A DNA stretch of 64,000 nt, from contig JAEVYU010000013.1 of NCBI GenBank assembly GCA_023392595.1, forward strand, positions 1 to 64,000, written 5' to 3'. Position 1 is the first letter of the stretch; every line of letters starts with the position of its first letter. Positions 36,773-44,165 of this stretch are shown here, piece after piece. Origin of the DNA: Bacillota bacterium. GTDB lineage: Bacteria > Bacillota > UBA4882 > UBA8346. Below the pieces are notes generated by a model that had not been told where the DNA came from, did no database searches, and saw nothing but the letters and a program-made list of their open reading frames with translations. A program made the position numbers and the translations under genes.

Positions 36773-37579
36773 GTGAGGGAAAAAATTCAATATGAAGTGA
36801 AGGAATTTCCGTCCAGCAGGCAAGCGACTTTCGACGCCGGTTTTCTTGGGTTAAGAAAACACCATATCAAAGCCCTTATTGAGCTGGATGTAACCGAAGC
36901 CCGGGAATTGATTAAAAAATACCGCAACCAAAAGAAAGCCGACCTTTCCTTTACGGCTTGGATCCTAAAATGTATCAGTCAGGCGATTGATGAACATAAA
37001 ACCGTCCATGCCATCCGAAAAGGCAGGAATAAACTGATTCTTTTCGATGATGTTGATATCTCGGTGATCATTGAAAAAGAAATCATGGGAGAGAAAGTTC
37101 CTCTCCCCCTGGTCATCCGGAAAGTGAACCAAAAAACCTTACCCGAAATTCATCGGGAAATTAAACAAGCTAAAGAACAAGAAGTAAAAAATGAGCAAGA
37201 TTATGTACTGGGGGAAAATCAATATAAGTGGGCCATGAAATTTTACGTTGCCTTGCCTCAATTTATCAGAGTTATGATTTGGAAAAAATTCATCTTAACC
37301 AATCCTTTTGTAATGAAAAAAATGTCCGGAACGGTTGTGGTAACTTCTGTCGGAATGATGGGCCATGTCAGAGGGTGGGTCATCCCGGTCAGCATTCTTC
37401 CGGTTTGTTTCGCTTTGGGGTCCATCGTCAAGAAGCCGGGTGTGGTTAAGGATCAAATCGCGATCCGGGAATATCTCCATATGACCATCCTTATTGATCA
37501 TGATGTTGTGGATGGCGCTCCGGCCGCCCGGTTTGTTTCAAGGCTTACGGAATTGGTCGAAAGCGGATATGGTTTGTAA
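36773..37579 (+). CDS. CAT/E2-fold acyltransferase (2-oxoacid dehydrogenase acyltransferase-like)
   Basis: Encodes 268 residues from GTG 36773, 9 nt after AAGGAG. It matches the catalytic domain of dihydrolipoamide acyltransferases: the C-terminal active-site motif is IDHDVVDGAPAARFV (HxxxDG). There is no lipoyl domain or subunit-binding domain, and no dehydrogenase genes are nearby. Such stand-alone copies may transfer an acyl group from a carrier protein to a hydroxyl or amine. Since the synthase has no thioesterase, this is the best candidate for product release or conjugation. It follows the synthase by 71 bp. Confidence 0.75.
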   Translation: MREKIQYEVKEFPSSRQATFDAGFLGLRKHHIKALIELDVTEARELIKKYRNQKKADLSFTAWILKCISQAIDEHKTVHAIRKGRNKLILFDDVDISVIIEKEIMGEKVPLPLVIRKVNQKTLPEIHREIKQAKEQEVKNEQDYVLGENQYKWAMKFYVALPQFIRVMIWKKFILTNPFVMKKMSGTVVVTSVGMMGHVRGWVIPVSILPVCFALGSIVKKPGVVKDQIAIREYLHMTILIDHDVVDGAPAARFVSRLTELVESGYGL

Positions 37580-37640
37580 AATATTCATAAAGACTAAAAT
37601 GATATCTGTGATATACACAAATATTGAAAAGAGGATAACC

Positions 37641-38700
37641 ATGTATGATGCAATTGTCATAGGAACGGGTCCATCAGGCAGTATTACGGCTAAAAATTTG
37701 GCCGAAAATGGATTCAAAACCCTTATCATTGATAAACATAAATTGCCACGGAAAAAATCGTGTTCGGGTGTGCTTATAAAAAAATCTAAAATGCTCATTG
37801 AAAAAAATTTTGGTAAAATACCGGATTATGTAACCTGTAGTCCCCAAAAGACCCGGGGAATTATAATTAAAAATGAAATCGGCAAAGAATTTATATTCGA
37901 AGATGAAGGTTTGAATATATGGAGAGATAAATTCTCACTGGCTGGCAGATCAGGCCCGCCTTCATGGAGCCGAATTGCTTGAATCAACTTCGGTTGTAGA
38001 CTTTATTGAACAAAATGAATATGTATCCTTAAAAGTTAAACGAAATGATGCCTATGATACTATCGATGGAAGATTGATCATAGCCTGTGATGGAGTCAAT
38101 GGAATCTCCAGAAAAAAGTTGAAAACGACTGAATCAAATTATATTTTTACCTACCAGGCATTTTATCATGGAACTGGGAATTTTGATTCACGTTACTTCT
38201 ATGCATTTTTGAGCCCTGAATTGTCAGAATATGATGCTTGGGTCAATATGAAGGATGATTTGTTGATATTGGGGGTAGGAGTAAAAAAAGCAAGTCATGC
38301 CAAAGCGTATTTGAATCGATTGATTGAATATTTAGGGGATGAGTACAATTTACGGTTGAAAGAAAAAATTTCCGAAGAATTCTGGACATTGCCGATAATC
38401 ATTCCTGATTTCAAAACAGTATTGAGTAAAGGCAGGGTATTTTTTGCGGGGGAAGCAGCTGGACTTATCAATCCTATGGGGGAAGGCATATCAAGCGCTA
38501 TCGCCAGTGGTATCGTTCTTTCTAAAGCAGTTATTAATGGTTATGCGAGCCATCCTGATTTGAACGAACGGGAAATTCAGGAGTTTTATAAAAATGAAAT
38601 GACTCTGGAAATCGAACATATCAAAAGACAGTGGGTATTTTTAAATCAAATGTCCCCCACATTTTGGGGAAAGCTTGTAACCGATGCCCAAAAATCTTGA
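37641..38700 (+). pseudogene. Geranylgeranyl-reductase-family FAD oxidoreductase, one frameshift
   Basis: Two overlapping frames together give one normal-length (about 353-residue) flavoprotein. The first frame, from ATG 37641, carries the FAD motif AIVIGTGPSGSITAKNLA and KKSCSGVLI; the second carries IACDGVNGISRK and FFAGEAAGLINPMGEGISSA, all typical of the GGR family. The frame changes near 37938: after DKFS the reading must move by one base to give WLADQARLHGAELLES. It is either a recent mutation, a sequencing error, or (least likely) programmed frameshifting. GGR-family enzymes saturate double bonds, which would suit a synthase without an enoylreductase domain. Confidence 0.8.
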
Positions 38701-38749
38701 TCCATTGATTGATAAAAATTCAGCGATCTTCTCTGGAGATAAACCGGTG

Positions 38750-39029
38750 ATGAATAACTTTAAGGTTATGAAAGGCGATATGGATAACGCAATTGCTGTT
38801 ATGAACGAGGTTGCCAGGTGGTGTGAAGATACCGGCAAAAATATGTGGACGATGGATGAGTTGTCCAAAGAAAAATTGCTTCAAGGAATCGAGCGGGAAA
38901 ATTTCTGGGTCGGGAAAGTCGGTCATGAAAATGCCGCGGCCATGATATGAGAGTTTGGGGTTTGTTCAAGTCGGTAAAAAAACTGTAGGAGAAAGGGATT
39001 ATGCTCTTTATGAAATGAAAATATTTTGA
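38750..39029 (+). pseudogene. GNAT acetyltransferase with internal deletion
   Basis: The N-terminal part (about 65 residues from ATG 38750, TGGAGA upstream; MNNFKVMKGDMDNAIAVMN) stops at TGA 38948. Immediately afterwards, in another frame, a typical GNAT C-terminus is readable (SLGFVQVGKKTVGERDYALY to TGA 39027). The central acetyl-CoA-binding part is missing. This is a GNAT gene that lost about 70-80 codons. It follows the frameshifted oxidoreductase, so this stretch is decaying. Confidence 0.75.
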
Positions 39030-39080
39030 TGAAAAAAGAATAATGGATACGAAAACTTCACTTTAACTTAGGAGAAATCC

Positions 39081-39509
39081 ATGAACGATCTCATATTTCA
39101 AGAGATGAAGATTGAAGACTATGACCAAGTTTTTAGGTTGTGGCAAGGGACAGAAGGAATGGGTTTAAGCGAAGCCGATTCCAGGATTGACATTGAGAAA
39201 TTCCTGGAACGAAATAAAGGTCTGAGTTTCGTCTGTCGAGACAATGAAAGAATGATTGGGACTGTTTTGGCGGGCCATGATGGCCGCCGGGGATATATTT
39301 ATCATCTTGCGGTAACCCCGGAATATCGCTCCCGGGGAGTTGCCAAGGAATTAGTATCGAAAAGTCTCCAAAGGCTTAAAGAAGAAGGAATCGGAAAATG
39401 CCATTTGTTTGTTTTTAAAGATAATGATTTGGGGAAACGGTTTTGGATGAAAGCCGGATGGCTGAAAAGAGAAGACATTGAGGTTTTTTCAAAAAACAAT
39501 CAGGGTTAG
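39081..39509 (+). CDS. GNAT family N-acetyltransferase
   Basis: Encodes 142 residues. The acetyl-CoA motif is YRSRGVAKELVSKSLQRLK, preceded by the beta-strand IYHLAVTPE and followed by VFKDNDLGKRFWMKAGW, the pattern of the YpeA/RimI-like group. Acceptor unknown. It is preceded by AGGAGA, stands alone, and is separated from gltX by 245 bp carrying the gltX promoter. Confidence 0.88.
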   Translation: MNDLIFQEMKIEDYDQVFRLWQGTEGMGLSEADSRIDIEKFLERNKGLSFVCRDNERMIGTVLAGHDGRRGYIYHLAVTPEYRSRGVAKELVSKSLQRLKEEGIGKCHLFVFKDNDLGKRFWMKAGWLKREDIEVFSKNNQG

Positions 39510-39636
39510 AAATTCCAGCGGCTTCACCATAGCCATAGGGGCGGGCCAAAGAAAGAAAAAATATATGAAGACAAGATGGAATCGCTAAATTGTCACTTCT
39601 TGCCGAGCCTTCGATGATTAAATTTAACCGAACATA

Positions 39637-39665
39637 TTGACTTGACCCCTTCTGCGCATTATGAT
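39637..39665 (+). promoter_or_regulatory. Predicted sigma-A promoter of gltX
   Basis: TTGACT (39637-39642) and TATGAT (39660-39665) are exactly 17 bp apart and lie 90 bp before the gltX start. Both hexamers match the consensus at five of six positions. Confidence 0.75.
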
Positions 39666-39754
39666 AAGAAAGCGAACTAAACGATTATCGGGCTTGATAG
39701 GAGAGTTTCCCCCAATTTCCGTTTGGTTCAATAATCTTTCCAGGAGTGAAAAAA

Positions 39755-41230
39755 TTGAGTGATACCGAAGTACGCGTGAGATTTGCCCCAAGTCCCACTG
39801 GATATTTACATATTGGCGGAGCCAGGACTGCCCTTTATAATTGGTTGATCGCCAAACATTATGGCGGAAAATTCATATTGCGGATTGAGGATACCGACCG
39901 TAACCGTTACGTGCCGGATGCATTAACCGATATTATGGCCTCTTTGCGTTGGCTGGGAATCGATTGGGATGAGGGACCGGAAGTCGGCGGCGATTACGGC
40001 TCTTATTTACAATCCGAACGGCTGGAACTTTATCAAAAATATGCCCAGCAACTGGTGAATGAAGGAAAGGCTTACCGTTGCTATTGTACATCGGAGCGTT
40101 TGGAAAACCTCCGCAAAGAACAGGAAGAGAAAAAGGTAGCCCTCGGGTATGACCGTTTTTGTCTGAGCTTATCCGAAGCCGAAAGACAGGAAAAGGAAGC
40201 GGCCAGTTTGAAATCGGTAATCCGCTTTAAAATTCCCCGGGAGGGGCATACGGTTGTTAAGGATTTGCTTCGGGGCGAGCTTCATTTCGATAACTCCACT
40301 TTGGATGACTTGGTGTTGTTAAAGTCTGACGGTTATCCCACCTATCACCTGGCCAACGTCATTGATGATCATTTGATGAAGATTTCCCATGTGATGCGGG
40401 GGGAAGAGTGGATTCCCAGTACGCCGCGGCATATTCTATTGTATCAGGCTTTTGGTTGGGAGCCGCCTTTATTTGCTCATTTGCCGCTTTTCATGGCTCC
40501 CGGCGGCGGGAAGCTGAGCAAACGGCATGGAGCTACAAGTGTCCGGGAATATCGCGAAAAAGGGATTTTGCCGGAGGCTTTAAATAATTTTTTATTATTA
40601 CTGGGATGGAACCCCGGCACCGATCAAGAGATGTTTTCATTGAAGGAAGCGGCGGAAGCATTCACCATTGAAAGAATTAACGCTTCTCCGGTGGCCTTGT
40701 CTTTTGAGAAACTGGACTGGTTCAACGGCGTTTATATCCGGAGTTTGGCAACAGAGGATTTGGCCCAGCGCTGCCTGCCTTATTTGCAGCAAGCCGGATT
40801 GTTGCCCGATCCTTGTCCGGAAGAACGCTATCAATATTTGCAACAGATTATCCCGCTGATCCGGGAAAGGTTGAAGTCCGTTCCGGAAGTGACGGAGATG
40901 ACGAATTACTTCTTACAGGAGGATATTCCCACTCCCGCCAAAGAGCTTTTGATCCCCAAGAAAATGGACCAGCTGCAAACTTTAGCATCTCTTGTAGGGG
41001 CGGCCAAAGCGCTTGCCGAAGTATCTCCGGAGTTTAAGGAGGCTGATACGGAGGCCGCTCTGCGGAATGTGGCTGTAGAGTTGGGGATTTACGACGGACA
41101 GGTCTTCATGCCGGTCCGGGTGGCCATTTCGGGGAGGACCGCTACGCCGGGTATCTTTGAAACCATGCATGTGTTGGGAAAAGACCGGGTATTGAAACGG
41201 ATTCACAATGCGGTTGCGGTTTTGAAATAA
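39755..41230 (+). CDS. gltX: Glutamyl-tRNA synthetase
   Basis: Charges tRNA-Glu (and in many Bacillota tRNA-Gln) with glutamate. It has 491 residues from TTG 39755, 8 nt after AGGAG; the alternative GTG at 39746 overlaps the ribosome site. RFAPSPTGYLHIGGARTAL carries the HIGH-type motif and KLSKRHGA the KMSKS-type motif. A YCYCT-type zinc knuckle pattern is incomplete (RCYCTSERL). The anticodon-binding helices fill the last 170 residues. It is a single-gene unit with its own promoter and terminator. Whether it is discriminating or non-discriminating cannot be read. Confidence 0.97.
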   Translation: MSDTEVRVRFAPSPTGYLHIGGARTALYNWLIAKHYGGKFILRIEDTDRNRYVPDALTDIMASLRWLGIDWDEGPEVGGDYGSYLQSERLELYQKYAQQLVNEGKAYRCYCTSERLENLRKEQEEKKVALGYDRFCLSLSEAERQEKEAASLKSVIRFKIPREGHTVVKDLLRGELHFDNSTLDDLVLLKSDGYPTYHLANVIDDHLMKISHVMRGEEWIPSTPRHILLYQAFGWEPPLFAHLPLFMAPGGGKLSKRHGATSVREYREKGILPEALNNFLLLLGWNPGTDQEMFSLKEAAEAFTIERINASPVALSFEKLDWFNGVYIRSLATEDLAQRCLPYLQQAGLLPDPCPEERYQYLQQIIPLIRERLKSVPEVTEMTNYFLQEDIPTPAKELLIPKKMDQLQTLASLVGAAKALAEVSPEFKEADTEAALRNVAVELGIYDGQVFMPVRVAISGRTATPGIFETMHVLGKDRVLKRIHNAVAVLK

Positions 41231-41545
41231 CGGGACACCAGCTACTCATATCAGCTGACAAAGTATATAGGTTTTCGTTTTGTAAAGGGAGCATGCTTTG
41301 GGTCTTGCTCCCTTTTTTTACAGACCCAAAATGTACCGTTAAATATTTTCACATAAGGGCTGAGGATGTGTGCGCAACGGTTGTGTATGCTAAAGCAAAA
41401 GTCGGAGAGTATAATTTGGGATGCCAGAAAGAATGATTTGGGTAAGTGATCATCATCGCTAATTTCGAAGAAGTAAGATGCAATAAAGACCATAAATTTG
41501 CGTCTTAATAAAGGAAATTCGATGATTGATGAGAGGTGATGAAAA
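41231..41545. other. Intergenic region after gltX
   Basis: Contains the gltX terminator (41284-41319). A minus-strand frame at 41251-41493 overlaps the terminator and has no domain, so it was not called. Nothing else was recognised before the methyltransferase remnant. Confidence 0.6.
41284..41319 (+). terminator. Intrinsic terminator of gltX
   Basis: AAAGGGAGCA (41284-41293) pairs with TGCTCCCTTT (41306-41315) around a 12-nt loop and continues in T residues. It lies about 55 bp after the gltX stop. Confidence 0.88.
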
Positions 41546-41794
41546 TTGGCTAAACCAGATTTTCCATGGTGGCTGGGGTATTTATTATCAGTCCGCTAAG
41601 AGAGTTGAAACAGAATCCGGAAAAAATCTTACAATCATATATCAAGGATCAAATGAGCGTTGTCGACACCGGTTGCGGAATGGGCTTTTTTAGTTTGCCA
41701 TTAACCAAGCTGGTTGGAGAGAAAGGGCGGGTCGTTTGTATCGCTCTTCAGGAACGAATGATCAAAGGCTTAAAAAGGAAAGCGGCGAAAACTG
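41546..41794 (+). pseudogene. Truncated, frameshifted SAM-dependent methyltransferase
   Basis: Starts at TTG 41546 (GAGAGGTGAT upstream) with AKPDFPWWLGYLL. A one-base loss near 41587 shifts the frame; the other frame continues SPLRELKQNPEKIL and the SAM-binding DTGCGMGFFSLPLTKLV, reaching a conserved-looking ALQERMIKGLKRKAAKTG. The gene ends where the 102-bp double-hairpin element begins, and no downstream methyltransferase sequence was recognised beyond it. About 80 N-terminal residues remain. Confidence 0.78.
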
Positions 41795-41896
41795 GTAGAG
41801 CGTATCGTAAATAAATGGCAACTAGAAATGGGGAAGATACGCTCTACTTAAGTAAAACGTTCACGATCATGAGTAGTCATTTAGAGAACGTTTTAC
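41795..41896 (+). repeat. 102-bp double-hairpin element (copy B)
   Basis: Same element as at 27484-27585, inverted. The stems GTAGAGCGTATC/GATACGCTCTAC (41795-41806/41836-41847), the linker TTAA and the stems GTAAAACGTTC/GAACGTTTTAC (41852-41862/41886-41896) are identical in both copies, while the 29-nt and 23-nt loops differ at 6 and 10 positions. It is flanked by TG on both sides and begins exactly where the methyltransferase remnant breaks off. Confidence 0.88.
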
Positions 41897-42229
41897 TGCC
41901 TTTTGAAGTTCAAAGATAAAATCGGCCCCATTGCAAATGTCGATTCATCGGTGGAATACCTGTTCAAAATCTCCTTGCCTTTAGGTATAGGGGATTTATA
42001 TTTTAAGCTGCGGATTGAACCTTATTTTGAGGGGACATCAAAAAATAATGTCGGCTATGAAAGTCCAACCCAGTTAACCGGGAGTACAAGCGCCTATTCG
42101 GCTTGCCTCAACTCCAAGATATCAAAGAATTGCAGAAAACTCCCTGACCGTCGCTTGCTATAATGGACATGGACAAAAGGGAAAGATAAGCTTAATAAAA
42201 AATATTCTATGAAAATAAAAAATTTTACA
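41897..42229. other. Unassigned stretch between element B and the GH5 gene
   Basis: A plus-strand frame (41903-42163, TTG start, about 86 residues, containing DSSVEYLFKISLPLGIGDLY) has protein-like composition over its first 60 codons but no ribosome site, because the upstream side is the repeat element. It is possibly the tail of a lost gene. It does not continue the methyltransferase. No family was recognised. Confidence 0.4.
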
Positions 42230-42258
42230 TTGAATTGGGTTATTTTTCCTTTTATAGT
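42230..42258 (+). promoter_or_regulatory. Predicted sigma-A promoter of the endoglucanase gene
   Basis: TTGAAT (42230-42235) and TATAGT (42253-42258) are separated by 17 bp and lie about 45 bp before the GH5 start. Confidence 0.65.
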
Positions 42259-42301
42259 AAAAGTATCTAACCGATTAATAAATAGATGGGAGGGATTTTG
42301 G

Positions 42302-43858
42302 ATGATGACGAAAGTTAAATCATTTTGGGCGTTTTTAATGGCTCTGGGTGTTTTATTTACCGTAATACTCAATTGGTTTCCGGCGGCCCAGGCTTCCAAT
42401 CAGACGCAAATTGTCGCCGCAATGGGCGCGGGCTGGAACTTGGGCAATCAACTTGAAGCCAATTCCAACGGTACACCCAGTGAAACGGTCTGGGGCAATC
42501 CGACCATCTCACAAGCCCTCATTACAGCGGTAAAAAACGCGGGCTTTAAAACAATCCGTATTCCGGTTTCGTATTTGAGTAAAATAGGATCTGCCCCAAA
42601 TTACACCATTGATGCCGCGTGGCTGGCTAGAATCAAACAAGTGGTTGATTATGCCTATAACCAGGGCTTATATGTAATCGTCAACATGCATGGTGACGGC
42701 TACCCTACAGTCACAGGTTCATGGCTTCTGGTTACTTCCGGCGATCAAACAACGATTAGAGCCAAATATCAAAAAGTATGGCAGCAGATCGCAACTACAT
42801 TTGCAAGTTACGATGAGCATTTGATCTTAGAATCAATGAATGAAGAATTTGACGGCAATTATAGCGATCCCAATCCCACATACTATGCAAACCTGAATGC
42901 CTATAATCAAATTTTTGTCGATACCGTAAGGCAAACCGGCGGGAACAACGCCACGCGATGGCTGCTGATACCGGGTTGGAATACCAACATTGATTATACG
43001 GTGGGTAATTACGGTTTTGTAGTGCCAACCGATAATTACAGGTCATCTTCAATCCCCGGCAATGAAAAGCGAATCATGATATCCGCTCATTATTACTCGC
43101 CTTGGGACTTTTGCGGCGAGGAGTCCGGCTCCATAACCCAATGGGGATCCATTGCCACAGATACTTACCGCAAGTCAACCTGGGGCCAGGAAGACTATAT
43201 GGATTCACAGCTCAGCAGTATGTATAATAAATTTGTAACCCAAGGATATCCGGTTGTCATCGGGGAATTCGGCACAGTCGATAAAACAAGCGCAGACTCT
43301 ACCAACAGTACTTACCGGGCTTATTTTGCCAAAGCTTTATGCGTGGATTGCAAGAAATACGGTGCAGTGCCTGTAGTCTGGGATAATGGATTCAATGGAG
43401 TATATGGTTTGGGGCTTTTTGACCGCAATACTCTGGCTGTAACACAGCAAGGCATTCTGACTGCAATCATGAGCGCTATGGGCACAGTGATCACACCTAC
43501 GCCGACAGTGACTGTAACGCCAACCCCTACGCCCATTCCTACGAGCTGTTCGATTCGTTATAGCCAAAACGACTGGGGCAGTGGGGCTACAGTAAATATT
43601 ACCATTATTAATAACAGTTCGTCGGCGATTAATGGCTGGACATTAGCCTGGAACTTTGCAGGCAATCAACAAATCGCCAATTTGTGGAATGGAACCTACA
43701 CCCAAAGCGGCACAGCCGTAACTGTAAAAAATGTTTCCTATAATAACCTTATCCCGGCTAAGGGAAACGTTTCTTTCGGATTTAACATCTCTTATAGCGG
43801 TTCCAATGCCATACCGGCGTCTTTTACCTTGAATGGGACAGCCTGTCAATTGGAATAA
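42302..43858 (+). CDS. Secreted GH5 endoglucanase with CBM2
   Basis: Encodes 518 residues from ATG 42302 (or 42305), with GGGAGGG 7 nt before. A signal peptide ends near AAQAS (about residue 28). The GH5 barrel spans about 30-390, with the acid/base Glu181 in ESMNEEFDG and the nucleophile Glu322 in IGEFGT; HYYSPWDFCG matches GH5 endoglucanases. A Pro-Thr linker (TPTPTVTVTPTPTPIPT) leads to a C-terminal family-2 carbohydrate-binding module starting at CSIRYSQNDWGSG and ending NGTACQ, with paired end cysteines and WTLAWNF aromatics. Likely cleaves beta-1,4-glucan or xyloglucan outside the cell. It has its own promoter and terminator. Confidence 0.95.
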   Translation: MMTKVKSFWAFLMALGVLFTVILNWFPAAQASNQTQIVAAMGAGWNLGNQLEANSNGTPSETVWGNPTISQALITAVKNAGFKTIRIPVSYLSKIGSAPNYTIDAAWLARIKQVVDYAYNQGLYVIVNMHGDGYPTVTGSWLLVTSGDQTTIRAKYQKVWQQIATTFASYDEHLILESMNEEFDGNYSDPNPTYYANLNAYNQIFVDTVRQTGGNNATRWLLIPGWNTNIDYTVGNYGFVVPTDNYRSSSIPGNEKRIMISAHYYSPWDFCGEESGSITQWGSIATDTYRKSTWGQEDYMDSQLSSMYNKFVTQGYPVVIGEFGTVDKTSADSTNSTYRAYFAKALCVDCKKYGAVPVVWDNGFNGVYGLGLFDRNTLAVTQQGILTAIMSAMGTVITPTPTVTVTPTPTPIPTSCSIRYSQNDWGSGATVNITIINNSSSAINGWTLAWNFAGNQQIANLWNGTYTQSGTAVTVKNVSYNNLIPAKGNVSFGFNISYSGSNAIPASFTLNGTACQLE

Positions 43859-44165
43859 GTTCAGGCGCTGGTCTCGCTGATAGGTTCTTGCCGGTATTTG
43901 ATTTGGGAAATATTTCACGGACCTTTCCAGTAAAACGGTCTCTACATAACGACTCAATCATTGAGAGATCTTCGTTACCTACAGGTAGCGGGGATCTTTT
44001 TTTATCCGGCCGCTTGTTTTTTTCAGGATCTTTCATTTTCCCTAAATACCGGTCCTAAATTCTTAAAATTTTGACCGATCCTTGATTAATTTATTGCTTG
44101 TTGTTCCGGACCATCCCTTTTACAATAAAAGAATGGGAAAAAGTATTATGAGGAGAAAATGTGGG
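43859..44165. other. Intergenic region between GH5 and GH78
   Basis: Holds the GH5 terminator (43966-44003) and the leader of sugar locus B. The stretch after the terminator is AT-rich. A possible in-frame extension of GH78 back to 44082 has no ribosome site. No clear promoter was identified. Confidence 0.55.
43966..44003 (+). terminator. Intrinsic terminator of the GH5 gene
   Basis: AGATC...CGTTACCT and AGGTAGCG...GATCT (43966-43996) form a slightly interrupted stem followed by TTTTTTT. It lies about 110 bp after the GH5 stop. Confidence 0.75.

Noticed and set aside
37900..37990. Programmed frameshift in the reductase gene
   Set aside because: No slippery heptamer or following pseudoknot was evident at the junction; mutation or sequencing error is simpler.
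41251..41493. Minus-strand frame of 80 codons after gltX
   Set aside because: Covers the gltX terminator and has no domain or ribosome site.
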